Source: JALHVH01 sp964585685 (GTDB taxonomy: Bacteria > Acidobacteriota > Aminicenantia > Aminicenantales > Saccharicenantaceae). From it: DNA of 64,000 bases. A model generated the notes under the pieces. That model was not told the DNA's origin and did not search any database. It saw only the letters and a list, made by a program, of their open reading frames with translations. The stretch spans positions 1 to 64,000 of the forward strand of contig CAZPEP010000027.1 in NCBI GenBank assembly GCA_964585685.1, read 5' to 3'. Of the stretch, positions 30,366-38,004 are shown in pieces (within the stretch, counting starts at the first letter, position 1; the number at the start of each line of letters is the position of its first letter). The translations under genes were made by a program, and so were the position numbers.

Positions 30366-31337
30366 ATGCCGGAAGACATTCTTTATTTATCGCGGCAGGA
30401 CGTGGAGAGCGTCGGGCTTGTCATGACGGATATCATCGCCGCCTTAGAGGCGATGTTCAGGGAGAAGGCGGCGGGCCGGGTGGAGATGCCACCCAAGCCG
30501 GGGATCCATCCGGCTCCTGACGCATTCCTCCACGCCATGCCGGCCTTTATCCCGGCCTTCAAGGCCGCCGGGATGAAGTGGGTAAGCGGTTTCCCGGACA
30601 ATCCGAAGCGGGGACTTCCCTACATCAGCGGTCTTATCATCCTCAACGACGTCGAGACCGGCTTCCCCCTGGCCGTGATGGACTGCACGTGGATCACGGC
30701 CATGAGAACCGGCGCCGCAACGGCCGTAGCCGCCAAGCGACTGGCCCAAAAGGACTCGAAAACCCTCGGCATCCTGGGCTGCGGGGCCCAGGGGTGGAGC
30801 AACCTCGAAGCGCTGCTGGCCGTTCTCCCGGTTGAGAAGGTCACCGCCTACGACACGAATCCCGAAGTGCTCCGGACGTTCGTCCGGGAAGCCGCAGAAA
30901 GGTGGGATCTAGAGGCCGCTGCGGCGCTGGCCCCCCGGGAAGCGGTGGCGGATTGCGACCTCGTTGTCACCGCGGGCCCGATTCTCAAGATCCCTCACGC
31001 CACGATCCAGACCGGCTGGCTCAAGCGAGGAGCCTTCGCTTCCCTGGTCGATTATGACTCCTACTGGACCCGCGCGGCCCTGCGGGAAGCCGACAAGTTC
31101 TGCACCGACGACATCGCCCAGCTCGAGTATGTCAAGAGCCGGGGGTATTTCAAGGATATCCCTCCGGTCTATGCGGACCTAGCGGAACTCGTCAGCGGGC
31201 AAAAACCAGGCCGGGAGACGCCGACGGAAAGAACGATCGCCTGTAACCTGGGGTTGGCTCTCGATGATATGGCAATCGCTCCCCTTGTCTTCCAAAAAGC
31301 CTTGGAAACAGGTACAGGAATTCGACTTCCCCTCTAG
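30366..31337 (+). CDS. Ornithine cyclodeaminase/mu-crystallin family protein
   Basis: Start at ATG 30366 after GGGGAGGCGG. 323 residues. The substrate-side N-terminus has YLSRQDV and LEAMFREKAAGRVEMPPK, and KWVSGFPDNPKRGLPYISGL is the conserved Lys-containing loop. The NAD(P)-binding motif LGILGCGAQGWSN is near 135. DTNPEV follows the next strand. The family includes ornithine cyclodeaminase, alanine dehydrogenase, ketimine reductase and others, so the substrate is open. Position 50 bases after a peptidyl-arginine deiminase makes an arginine/citrulline/ornithine connection tempting but unproven. Confidence 0.85.
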   Translation: MPEDILYLSRQDVESVGLVMTDIIAALEAMFREKAAGRVEMPPKPGIHPAPDAFLHAMPAFIPAFKAAGMKWVSGFPDNPKRGLPYISGLIILNDVETGFPLAVMDCTWITAMRTGAATAVAAKRLAQKDSKTLGILGCGAQGWSNLEALLAVLPVEKVTAYDTNPEVLRTFVREAAERWDLEAAAALAPREAVADCDLVVTAGPILKIPHATIQTGWLKRGAFASLVDYDSYWTRAALREADKFCTDDIAQLEYVKSRGYFKDIPPVYADLAELVSGQKPGRETPTERTIACNLGLALDDMAIAPLVFQKALETGTGIRLPL

Positions 31338-31389
31338 ATTTTTCAGCGTTCCCCCGCAGCCGCTCTCTTTACGCTATACCGGTGCCGGC

Positions 31390-31743
31390 CTATTTTCCGA
31401 TCTCTTTCCGTATCGCCTCCAGCTTGTCTTTGAGGGTAGGGGCGAAGGCGAAAAATCCTTTCAATGTTTCACAGCCGTAATCCTGGCAGTGAGCGCAGGT
31501 CGTTACGCCGCGCCCGGACGCGCAGAGCCGGATCGCACAGGTCACGGCGTGGGCCGTGCTCGTCATTTTTCCGGACGAACAGCCGTCGCAGAGGCACATA
31601 TCCGCACTGATAGCCTTGCCGCCGAACTGCTCGGCCCATTTTTTCGCGGTCGCCTCGAGCCCCGCCAGGTCGTTCTTCTGGGTGGCGATATAAGCTTCAC
31701 ATTCGCCGCAGTCAAGGCCGCAATAGGCTTGGATCTTAACCAT
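31390..31743 (-). CDS. DUF3795 Cys-rich protein
   Basis: 117 residues. Begins KIQAYCGLDCGECEAYIATQ, the signature of DUF3795. Further Cys are in ADMCLCDGCSSG, VTCAIRLCASGRG and TTCAHCQDYGCETL, giving about a dozen that probably bind metal or an Fe-S cluster. Cytoplasmic. Function unknown. Convergent with the gene at 30366. Confidence 0.85.
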   Translation of the reverse strand: MVKIQAYCGLDCGECEAYIATQKNDLAGLEATAKKWAEQFGGKAISADMCLCDGCSSGKMTSTAHAVTCAIRLCASGRGVTTCAHCQDYGCETLKGFFAFAPTLKDKLEAIRKEIGK

Positions 31744-31784
31744 GTCTTTCTCCTCCCGGGAATCGGCGGTATAAATTCGCTAGG

Positions 31785-32735
31785 TCACACGGTTATTACG
31801 ACCTTTCCGCGGGCGTGTCCTTCTTCAAGATACCGCATGGCCTCGGCCGTCTCGTTTAATGGGTACCGTTTATTTATAAACGACTTAACTTTGCCCGCTT
31901 TAAACAGCTCTATAATGTAGAGGAGATCCTTTTGGTTTATCTTCTCAACCATGATCCCCATATTCTTAATTCCCGTCATCGATCGGAACATGAGCCGGAA
32001 TATTCGAGCCATAGAACCCCCTGCCAAGACATAAATTCCATGGGGGCTTAATATGCGTTTATACTCTGAAATCGAACGGTATGCGGCTACATCAAAGATC
32101 AAGTCATAATGCTGCCCATTTTTTGTGACATCGTCTCGAGTATAATCGATGACATGGTCTGCACCCAGAGAGAGCACAAAGTCCGTTTTCGTTGAGCTGC
32201 AAACGCCGGTGACCTCCGTTTCGAATGATTTAGCGATCTGGACGGCAAAAGATCCCACTCCACCGGAGGCTCCGTTGATCAAAACCCTTTGCTTCGCCTG
32301 AATCCGTCCTTTGTCGCGAAGCCCCTGCAAAGCGGTGAGGGCTGCCATGGGTACGGCCGCGGCTTCTTCATAGGTCAGTTGGGAAGGCTTGAGCACAATT
32401 TTATTTTCATCAACGCAGACATACTCGGCGAATCCCCCGTAGCTGCTTTCTCCGAAAACTTCGTCACCCGGCCGAAATTGCTTAACGTTGCTGCCGACCG
32501 CTTCAACCTGCCCCGCTACGTCAGCTCCAAGGATCCTGTGTTTTGGTTTGAGAAGCCCGGCGCCCATGAATCTGATCAAGAACGGGTCGGCTCTTAGGTG
32601 ACGCCAGTCATAAGCATTTACGGATGCCGCACGGACTCTAATCAATATTTCATTGCCCTTGGGAATGGGCTTTTCCACGTCCTTAAGTTGAAGAACATCA
32701 GGCGGTCCGAACTTTGTGTAAACTATGGCTTTCAT
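31785..32735 (-). CDS. Zeta-crystallin-like NAD(P)H:quinone oxidoreductase (MDR family)
   Basis: Start at ATG 32735; 316 residues. MKAIVYTKFGPPDVLQLKDV is the usual opening of zinc-free medium-chain dehydrogenases. GADVAGQVEAVGSNVKQFRPGD is the GroES-like core. NGASGGVGSFAVQIAKS binds NADPH. The end YLEEGHARGKVVITV is typical. It lacks the structural zinc Cys cluster. The gene is noticeably less GC-rich than its neighbours (for instance Y, K and I codons ending in T/A), suggesting later acquisition. Confidence 0.9.
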   Translation of the reverse strand: MKAIVYTKFGPPDVLQLKDVEKPIPKGNEILIRVRAASVNAYDWRHLRADPFLIRFMGAGLLKPKHRILGADVAGQVEAVGSNVKQFRPGDEVFGESSYGGFAEYVCVDENKIVLKPSQLTYEEAAAVPMAALTALQGLRDKGRIQAKQRVLINGASGGVGSFAVQIAKSFETEVTGVCSSTKTDFVLSLGADHVIDYTRDDVTKNGQHYDLIFDVAAYRSISEYKRILSPHGIYVLAGGSMARIFRLMFRSMTGIKNMGIMVEKINQKDLLYIIELFKAGKVKSFINKRYPLNETAEAMRYLEEGHARGKVVITV

Positions 32736-32953
32736 GATTATTTCGCGCCTCCCATCCCGAAATGATGATATCCCCGGCCTCATGCCGCAGTCAACTCCTT
32801 AAATCCCGGCACGTCGGGACTCCGGTCTGCGAAGGATCGGGAGGGGACGGCCGGTTGCCGCCGAACGGCTGGGCCCACTTTTAGCCGTCGCCCGGAGCTC
32901 TCCGTTTGACCGAACGGGCGGGCCCGGATACAATTTGTCCGCGGGAGGGAAGC

Positions 32954-33646
32954 ATGACCGACATGACCGTATTTTCGGGATTCACCAAGGAAACGGTCCG
33001 CTTTTTCGAGGGGCTCGGACGGAACAACACGCGGGAGTGGTTCGCAGCCCACAAGGAAGCCTACGACGGGAATGTGATGGAGCCGGCCAAGGCCTTCGTC
33101 GTCGCCATGGGCGTGAAGCTTCGGACGGCCGTTCCCCGCATCGTCGCCGTTCCCCAGGTCAACAAATCCATCTTCCGCCTGAATCGAGATACGAGGTTCA
33201 GTCAGGATCCAACCCCATACAAGACTAATCTAGGCCTCTATTTCTGGGAGGGGACGGTGAAGATGGAGTCCCCGGGGTTCTATTTCCACCTCGAGCCTCC
33301 CGACCTGTACATCGGGGGCGGGGTCTACATGTTCTCGAACAGCCTGCTGGCCCGTTACCGCCGGGCCGCGGCCGACCCCGGCCTCGGCAGGGAACTAGGG
33401 AAGATCGTGACGGAGCTCACGAAACGCGAGGGCTATGAGATCGGCGGGAAACACTACAAGCGTGTCCCGGCCGGATACGCCGCTGACTCCCCGAACGCCG
33501 AGCTCCTGAAGCACAACGGGCTTCACGCCGGATGCGAGATCAAGATCCCGGCCGAATTCTTCTCCGACCGGCTCGTCGATTCTTGCTTCGAGCGCTACGA
33601 GCCGCTATTTCCCCTGCACCGCTGGCTCATGAAACTGACCCGATGA
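32954..33646 (+). CDS. DUF2461 (TIGR02453) protein
   Basis: Start at ATG 32954 (GGGAGGGAAGC before it); 230 residues. FFEGLGRNNTREWFAAHKEAY, RLNRDTRFSQDPTPYKTNLG, PGFYFHLEPPDLYIGGGVYM and the Lys-rich HYKRVPAGYAADSP are all family signatures. No function has been established for DUF2461. Single-gene unit. Confidence 0.93.
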   Translation: MTDMTVFSGFTKETVRFFEGLGRNNTREWFAAHKEAYDGNVMEPAKAFVVAMGVKLRTAVPRIVAVPQVNKSIFRLNRDTRFSQDPTPYKTNLGLYFWEGTVKMESPGFYFHLEPPDLYIGGGVYMFSNSLLARYRRAAADPGLGRELGKIVTELTKREGYEIGGKHYKRVPAGYAADSPNAELLKHNGLHAGCEIKIPAEFFSDRLVDSCFERYEPLFPLHRWLMKLTR

Positions 33647-33705
33647 AAGGGGACGACAAGTTTCCCCCAAAATAAAGAAAAAGGGCCGGGGCGCTTAGGC
33701 CGGGA

Positions 33706-34206
33706 TCACTTCTCGATCCGAGTCGCCGACCATTCCCCCACGCTGACCACCCGTTTTTCCTTCTCGCTGGACGACCGTTCGGTCTCTCTCCAGGCGCCTT
33801 TGGTCAGGCGTTTCCCGTCCGGCGAGAGAACGGCCGTATAGACCGCCCCGCCATATTCCGATTCCGCTCCCATCGTGAAAACGCGCGTTGCGGGATCGTA
33901 TTGGATAGGAGGGTTGGCCCCCTTCCCGCTTCCGTCGGCGGTTTCGATCCGGAGATTCCCCTGAGCGATATACTTTTGCGGATCGAACTGGTCGGCATCC
34001 AGTTTCTCGATGCCCAGCGTGCCCGTCCAGACGGCCCCGGACTGGTCCTTGCCGGTGAATTTCCAGCTGCCAAAGTCGAGGCCGGAGCCCCCGGCCCCTG
34101 CCGGTTCCCCGGCCCGGAAGGCTCCCGGGACGCCGGCGGCGAGGAGGAGAGACGCGGCGAACGCGATCAGGATGCCGGTGACGACAGCGATGCGGCGTGC
34201 GATCAT
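33706..34206 (-). CDS. Secreted protein of unknown function (166 aa)
   Basis: Signal peptide MIARRIAVVTGILIAFAASL, then a Gly/Ala-rich linker. The mature part (about 45-166) is beta-rich: GSWKFTGKDQSGAVWTGTLG, GNLRIETADG, and YTAVLSPDGKRLTKGAW. A lipocalin-like or META-like beta-barrel is possible. Family not recognised. Confidence 0.55.
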   Translation of the reverse strand: MIARRIAVVTGILIAFAASLLLAAGVPGAFRAGEPAGAGGSGLDFGSWKFTGKDQSGAVWTGTLGIEKLDADQFDPQKYIAQGNLRIETADGSGKGANPPIQYDPATRVFTMGAESEYGGAVYTAVLSPDGKRLTKGAWRETERSSSEKEKRVVSVGEWSATRIEK

Positions 34207-34303
34207 GATTCAGCGGCTCCTTTTATTGATAGATGATCCCTTTTGGGGGGCGAATCGGGTTTCCCTGGGCAACACTCTGGAGTGACCTTCTCATCGCGAG
34301 ATC

Positions 34304-34333
34304 ATGATATTCTCAGCGGATCTCACGTGTCAA
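34304..34333 (-). promoter_or_regulatory. Promoter of the 166-aa secreted protein gene
   Basis: TTGACA (34328-34333) and TATCAT (34304-34309) on the minus strand with an 18-base spacer, about 100 bases upstream of ATG 34206. Confidence 0.7.
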
Positions 34334-34471
34334 TCGTCCGGCCAAGGGAGCCGGTCGGGTCCCCGAGGGTCCGGATGACCAGAATGACGCCAATAACGAG
34401 CCGGCGCCCTGTCGAGCCTACAAATCGGGCCGCAATAGTCCTGACGGCTAAAGCGTGCCTGAAGACGTCCG

Positions 34472-34511
34472 AAAAAAAGGGAGCGGACTGCCCTGTCCAG
34501 GCCTCCGCCCC
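34472..34511 (-). terminator. Intrinsic terminator left by a lost RRM gene
   Basis: On the minus strand GGGGCGGAGGCCTGG pairs with a downstream arm ending in GTCCGCTCCC and is followed by TTTTTTTC. It is related to the terminators at 7465 and 8031 and sits 70 bases after the RRM gene tail at 34583. Confidence 0.7.
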
Positions 34512-34582
34512 GTGAATTGGCATAGCCAATGATCCTGACCTCAATCAGGATCGGCTAATTGAAAGTGCCGGCTCAGCGGGTC

Positions 34583-34672
34583 TTAGAACCGCTTGCCGCC
34601 GCCGAAACCACCGCCGGTCCCCGGCTTGTCCGTGCGCGGACGGGCTTCGTTGACCGTCATGGCCCGGCCCTT
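34583..34672 (-). pseudogene. C-terminal remnant of a glycine-rich RRM protein
   Basis: The minus strand reads KGRAMTVNEARPRTDKPG, then GGGFGGGKRF and TAA (34583-34585). This matches the last strand of the RRM (compare KGRSLKVNEAQPRTSGGG in the intact gene at 7542) plus a Gly-rich tail. Upstream of 34672 the similarity stops abruptly at an A/T-rich short repeat. The RRM core is missing. Confidence 0.75.
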
Positions 34673-34689
34673 GCTTGGAATTTTAGTCT

Positions 34690-34718
34690 TACTTTTTACT
34701 TTTACCTTTTACCTTTGT
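34690..34718. repeat. Short A/T-rich tandem-like repeat
   Basis: On the minus strand about four degenerate copies of a 7-8 base unit (GGTAAAA, AGTAAAA). It lies between the SnoaL-like gene and the RRM remnant and probably marks the deletion point of the RRM gene. Confidence 0.55.
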
Positions 34719-34737
34719 CTTTTGTTCTCTTACTTCT

Positions 34738-35280
34738 TTACTTCACCGGCCCTGCTGCCGGCGGCGCTGGCGGGTTCAACGTGAACCCCAGCTGCATCAG
34801 CATTTCCAGGGCGTTGAAAATGACGACCTCCTTGACCATCTTGCCGTCCCTGAGGTAGTCGATGGACATGCCGGTGACGCTGACCTTCCTGCCGGTGCCC
34901 GGTACCGTGCCGCCGGGCGTGACCATGGGCCCGGTCTGGGTCCCGGTCATCGTCCAGACCGCCACGATCTTGTCGGGCTTGGCGACGATCTCAGGAAAGG
35001 CCATGACTAGGTCGGGCATCATCGCGCGGCTGTTCTCGATCCACAGCTTGATCCCCTCGTGGCCGACAAAAGGCACGGGCGTGGAGCTGGACGTGGCCAC
35101 GCAGTCGGTGGTGTACAGTTCCGGGATCAGGGCCGTGTTGCCTTTGTTCCAGACCTCCAGCACCTTGCCCAGCAGCACCTGCGCTTTTTTGTCGCACATG
35201 CCCGGCTCGCCCTTCATCTGGGCGCTCAAGGCCAGGCAGGTAAGGAGCAGCAGGCAAACGATCAACAGTGTTTTTTTCAT
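34738..35280 (-). CDS. Secreted SnoaL-like ester cyclase family protein
   Basis: 180 residues. Signal peptide MKKTLLIVCLLLLTCLALSA. The mature part is a SnoaL-like NTF2 fold: KVLEVWNKGNTALIPELYTT, PFVGHEGIKLWIENSRAMMP, KIVAVWTMTGTQTGP and VTGMSIDYLRDGKMVKEV. Pro/Ala-rich end. Known SnoaL proteins are polyketide cyclases or scavenging hydrolases; secreted versions are common and uncharacterised. GGAGGGAGAT precedes the ATG. Confidence 0.8.
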   Translation of the reverse strand: MKKTLLIVCLLLLTCLALSAQMKGEPGMCDKKAQVLLGKVLEVWNKGNTALIPELYTTDCVATSSSTPVPFVGHEGIKLWIENSRAMMPDLVMAFPEIVAKPDKIVAVWTMTGTQTGPMVTPGGTVPGTGRKVSVTGMSIDYLRDGKMVKEVVIFNALEMLMQLGFTLNPPAPPAAGPVK

Positions 35281-35387
35281 TTTATCTCCCTCCAGGATAA
35301 ATAAAATAAGGATAGGAATTTCCTTTTTTCGCGGGGCGTGGGATCGCCCGCTTCAGGCTCAAAACCAACCTCTCCCCTCCTGAAATG

Positions 35388-35416
35388 AGGATATCCCGGC
35401 CCTGGACAGGTGTCAA
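35388..35416 (-). promoter_or_regulatory. Promoter of the SnoaL-like gene
   Basis: TTGACA (35411-35416) and TATCCT (35388-35393) on the minus strand, spacer 17. Confidence 0.75.
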
Positions 35417-35419
35417 TAA

Positions 35420-35930
35420 CTTGTGAATGGGGTCATTACAACATTCGTAACACCTGGGACTTATGGATTTTCTTCCATTGGCGATCATATTCGTTAGGCG
35501 TCAGATAGTCCAATGTTTCGTGGGGACGGACGTAGTTGTAGGTATACTCCCACGCTTCGAGCTGCCGATTCAGTTCCTCTGTGACGAGGGCCAAGTCTTC
35601 CACCTCGCAGAACTCCTCACGACTCGTCCGATTGGTCCGCTCTGCGCCCCCGTTCATCTCCGAATACCTTGGAGGGTTTACGAACAGCTTAATCTCGAGG
35701 CTCCGGCAGGCTTCTTCGAACTGGTCCATGAACTCCGAGCCGCCATCGATCTGGATGGCCTTGATCGGGAACGGAAACTTCGTCTTCAGGTGATGGAGGA
35801 AGTCGGCTCCAGCGGTGCTGGTCTATCGCCTGTAGACCAGGAACGCGCCGTATTTTACCGCCATGTCCCAGGCACTAAAGTGGAAACGCACTTCGTTGGG
35901 GACGAGCCGCACTTGAAGCGTGTCCACCTC
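35420..35930 (-). mobile_element. IS481-like element, 3' fragment with broken DDE transposase
   Basis: The end near 35420-35456 (GGTCATTACAACATTCGTAA) mirrors the end at 27981. Inside, one minus-strand frame from 35930 reads EVDTLQVRLVPNEV, FSAWDMAVKYGAF, then TAG at 35823-35825, then KAIQIDGGSEF, PPRYSEMNGGAERTNRT and YNYVRPHETLDYLTPNEY. These are the integrase-core Asp, Asp and Glu regions of an IS481 transposase. The N-terminal helix-turn-helix is missing here. It is not the partner of the fragment at 27447, because the two ends lie in the wrong order. Confidence 0.8.
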
Positions 35931-36023
35931 GACCAGGTCCCCTTCGCTACTACTCGCCTTGATAATCCTTTCCAGCAAGGCTTCGGGTTTCTGCGTCGGG
36001 CGGCCTGGATGCGTTCTGTGATC
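35931..36023 (-). pseudogene. DNA N4/N6 methyltransferase fragment fused to transposase
   Basis: In the same frame as the transposase core, the 31 codons upstream read DHRTHPGRPTQKPEALLERI, then IKASSSEGDLV. This is the motif X / motif I approach of beta-class adenine/cytosine-N4 DNA methyltransferases (TQKPEALLERIIKASS..GDLVLDPFCGSGT). The expected LDPFCGSG is replaced by the transposase EVDTLQVR right after GDLV, a string common to both families. A frameshift separates it from an upstream start (SD AAGGAG, ATG 36124) reading MSEIDTDPNNPIHD. Debris. Confidence 0.65.
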
Positions 36024-36135
36024 GGAGTGTAGAAGGCCCGGAAGCGTTTTCTAAGTTCAACTATGGTGGCAGAAGCGTCAGCGTCATGGATGGGGTTGTT
36101 GGGATCCGTATCAATTTCGCTCATTGTCATTCTCC

Positions 36136-36594
36136 TTAAATAACTGATTCAGGTACCGCTTGGCGTTGGTGGCGTGCTACCTCGGTGCGACGACGAGCCG
36201 GTGACCAGGTTCTGGGTTTGCTGCCATCCTTGTTCGCTGCCTTTAGTAGCAGCTGCTGTATGCGCTCTGCTATCAGCGCCTCGCTCATGGGTTTGCCTTG
36301 GTTCCAGCCCATCCTATCTCTCACTTCTTGGGAAGGATTGAACATGCCCTCGCCGCCGGCGCAAAGGTTATAACCATGAAGTGCTAGAGTGTTCAATTCG
36401 CGGATCCAATACCGTTCCAGGTCCAATCCTTCTTCGAGGGTCTCGAAAGTGACAATGTCTATGCGCTTGAAATTCTTACGACCATATTTGTGAATGGCTT
36501 TATTCAGACATTTTCCTGAGCCAAGGTAGCTTTTTTTGCCTAGGGTATGTATGCCGACATAGCACTTCTCGTTGACTGGGAGGTCAGCATTCAC
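36136..36594 (-). CDS. GIY-YIG endonuclease, phage/homing type, probably truncated
   Basis: GTG start at 36594; 152 residues. Residues 10-90 hold KCYVGIHTLGKKSYLGSGK (GIY-YIG core), then AIHKYGRKNFKRIDIVTF, the catalytic Glu helix EGLDLERYWIRELNTL and YNLCAGGEGMFNPSQ. These match small phage Seg-type GIY-YIG nucleases. The C-terminal region, basic and Arg-rich, lacks a clear DNA-binding module. There is no obvious Shine-Dalgarno and the frame stays open 30 codons upstream of the GTG, so the true start is uncertain. Confidence 0.65.
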   Translation of the reverse strand: MNADLPVNEKCYVGIHTLGKKSYLGSGKCLNKAIHKYGRKNFKRIDIVTFETLEEGLDLERYWIRELNTLALHGYNLCAGGEGMFNPSQEVRDRMGWNQGKPMSEALIAERIQQLLLKAANKDGSKPRTWSPARRRTEVARHQRQAVPESVI

Positions 36595-36671
36595 CGCCTC
36601 GAACCGGCGCGACCCAGCGGTGTTTCCGGGAGAGCGTGACCGGTTACAGGCCGATCACCGGCCAAGCCACC

Positions 36672-37037
36672 TCAAATCTGAGGATTCTGATAAAAGCGCA
36701 TCGCTTTCGAGAAATGAAGTCCGTGTTTCCTGATCTTCGCGTACAGCGTCGTGTACTTGATCCCCAACAGGACGGCCGCCCCGCGAATGTTGGCGCGGGC
36801 CTGGATCATGGCCTGGGAAATGATGCTCCGCTCCAGTTCGTTCATGATCTCCATGAGCGGGGCCGGTCTTCCTTCGTTGATCAACTCGATACATCCGTAG
36901 AGACTGTCGAGGGAGTAGGCCAACGCTTCGACGGCCCCCTCTCGGTCCCCCCGCGGGGATCTAAACCCAAGGCCATTCCCGGGTCCCACCGCATCCTGAA
37001 GAGGAGCCGACATCGGGAGCGTTGCGTCTTCTTTCAT
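36672..37037 (-). CDS. Fis-type helix-turn-helix regulator (121 aa)
   Basis: Start at ATG 37037, preceded by GGAGGACGTTC; an ATG 39 bases upstream has no ribosome site. The C-terminal 50 residues (LERSIISQAMIQARANIRGA, then AVLLGIKYTTLYAKIRKHGL) are the Fis/NtrC-type DNA-binding domain. The first 70 residues have no receiver or AAA+ domain. It could be a free-standing DNA-binding subunit or a remnant of an NtrC activator. Lies next to the LytS/LytTR pair. Confidence 0.75.
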   Translation of the reverse strand: MKEDATLPMSAPLQDAVGPGNGLGFRSPRGDREGAVEALAYSLDSLYGCIELINEGRPAPLMEIMNELERSIISQAMIQARANIRGAAVLLGIKYTTLYAKIRKHGLHFSKAMRFYQNPQI

Positions 37038-37172
37038 GAACGTCCTCCGGCCAGATTGCTCTAGAATCACATTCAAAATATAGAAATATCTCGAGCCCGG
37101 CGAAACCGTTTTTCCACGAGGCGGCCGAATGAGGATGCGGACGGTCCCGAAAAGGGCTTGAACGGGCCGCGT

Positions 37173-37183
37173 GGGGGGGGGGG
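37173..37183 (+). repeat. G11 homopolymer
   Basis: Eleven consecutive G on the plus strand, between the LytTR regulator stop and the Fis-type gene promoter region. Such tracts are slippery and could vary in length. Confidence 0.6.
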
Positions 37184-37205
37184 CCAGAATGCCCAGGCGA
37201 GGCGC

Positions 37206-38000
37206 TTAAAACCGGCCTTCGATGGCCTTGCGAAAATGCTCGCGGTAGTTCCGGCTGACGTTGACCCGCCGGCCGTTCTTGAGGATGAGGATGGATTCGC
37301 CGTGGAAATGCCGCTGGATCTCCTCGATGGCTCCCGCATTGACGATAAAGGACCGATGCGTGCGGATGAAAACGCGGGGGTCCAGCTTTCCCTCGAGGTC
37401 GTTCAATGTCTCTCGGAGAAGGTGCTCTCCGGTTTCCGTATGGAGGGCGACATAGCTTCCCGCCGCCTCCAGATACAGGACATCCTCCGCCCTCAAGAAG
37501 CGGGTCCCCCGTTTGGACTGGATGAGGAATCTTTGGAGGTACGGGCTTTCCGTCCGCATGCCTTCGATCAGACCCCTGACCCTGGTCCGGAAATCCTCCC
37601 GGTCCTTTTCCATCCCGATGATGCGCCGGGCATGCTTCAGGGATTCCCGGAATCGGTCCCGGTCGAACGGCTTGAGGAGGTAATCTAGGGCGTGGATCTC
37701 GAACGCCCGGAGCGCGTATTGATCGTAAGCCGTGGCAAAGACGATGTGCGGCAGGGGTCCGTCGCCCAGGGCCTCGACCACACCAAAGCCGTCCGGCTTC
37801 GGCATCTGGACATCGAGAAAAACGAGGTCCGGCCCTTCCTCCCGGATGACCCGGATCGCGTCCGAGCCATTGCCGGCTTCGCCGACGACGTGGATGTCCT
37901 TTTCCGAACGCAGAAATTCCCGGATCTTCTGGCGGGCGTACGCCTCGTCGTCGACGACGACCGTCCGGATCGCCGTGACCACATCTTTCGCGTGCATCAT
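37206..38000 (-). CDS. LytTR-type response regulator
   Basis: 264 residues. The receiver domain (1-125) has VVVDDEAYARQKIREFL and the phospho-Asp in LVFLDVQMPKPDGFG near 65, with Lys in LLKPFDRDRF. The C-terminal LytTR DNA-binding domain (about 160-262) has IQSKRGTRFLRAEDVLYLEA, FIRTHRSFIVNAGAIEEIQR and NGRRVNVSRNYREHF. It is encoded 4 bases after its histidine kinase. LytTR regulators often control envelope or secreted functions; the target here is unknown. Confidence 0.95.
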   Translation of the reverse strand: MMHAKDVVTAIRTVVVDDEAYARQKIREFLRSEKDIHVVGEAGNGSDAIRVIREEGPDLVFLDVQMPKPDGFGVVEALGDGPLPHIVFATAYDQYALRAFEIHALDYLLKPFDRDRFRESLKHARRIIGMEKDREDFRTRVRGLIEGMRTESPYLQRFLIQSKRGTRFLRAEDVLYLEAAGSYVALHTETGEHLLRETLNDLEGKLDPRVFIRTHRSFIVNAGAIEEIQRHFHGESILILKNGRRVNVSRNYREHFRKAIEGRF

Positions 38001-38004
38001 TTAT

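Noticed and set aside
2394..36023. Three in-frame TAG codons at Trp-like positions in relics, suggesting TAG recoding
   Set aside because: Intact genes in the window (for example gap at 63209-63211 and the CorC-type gene at 19074) end in TAG, so the code is standard; the relics are simply dead.
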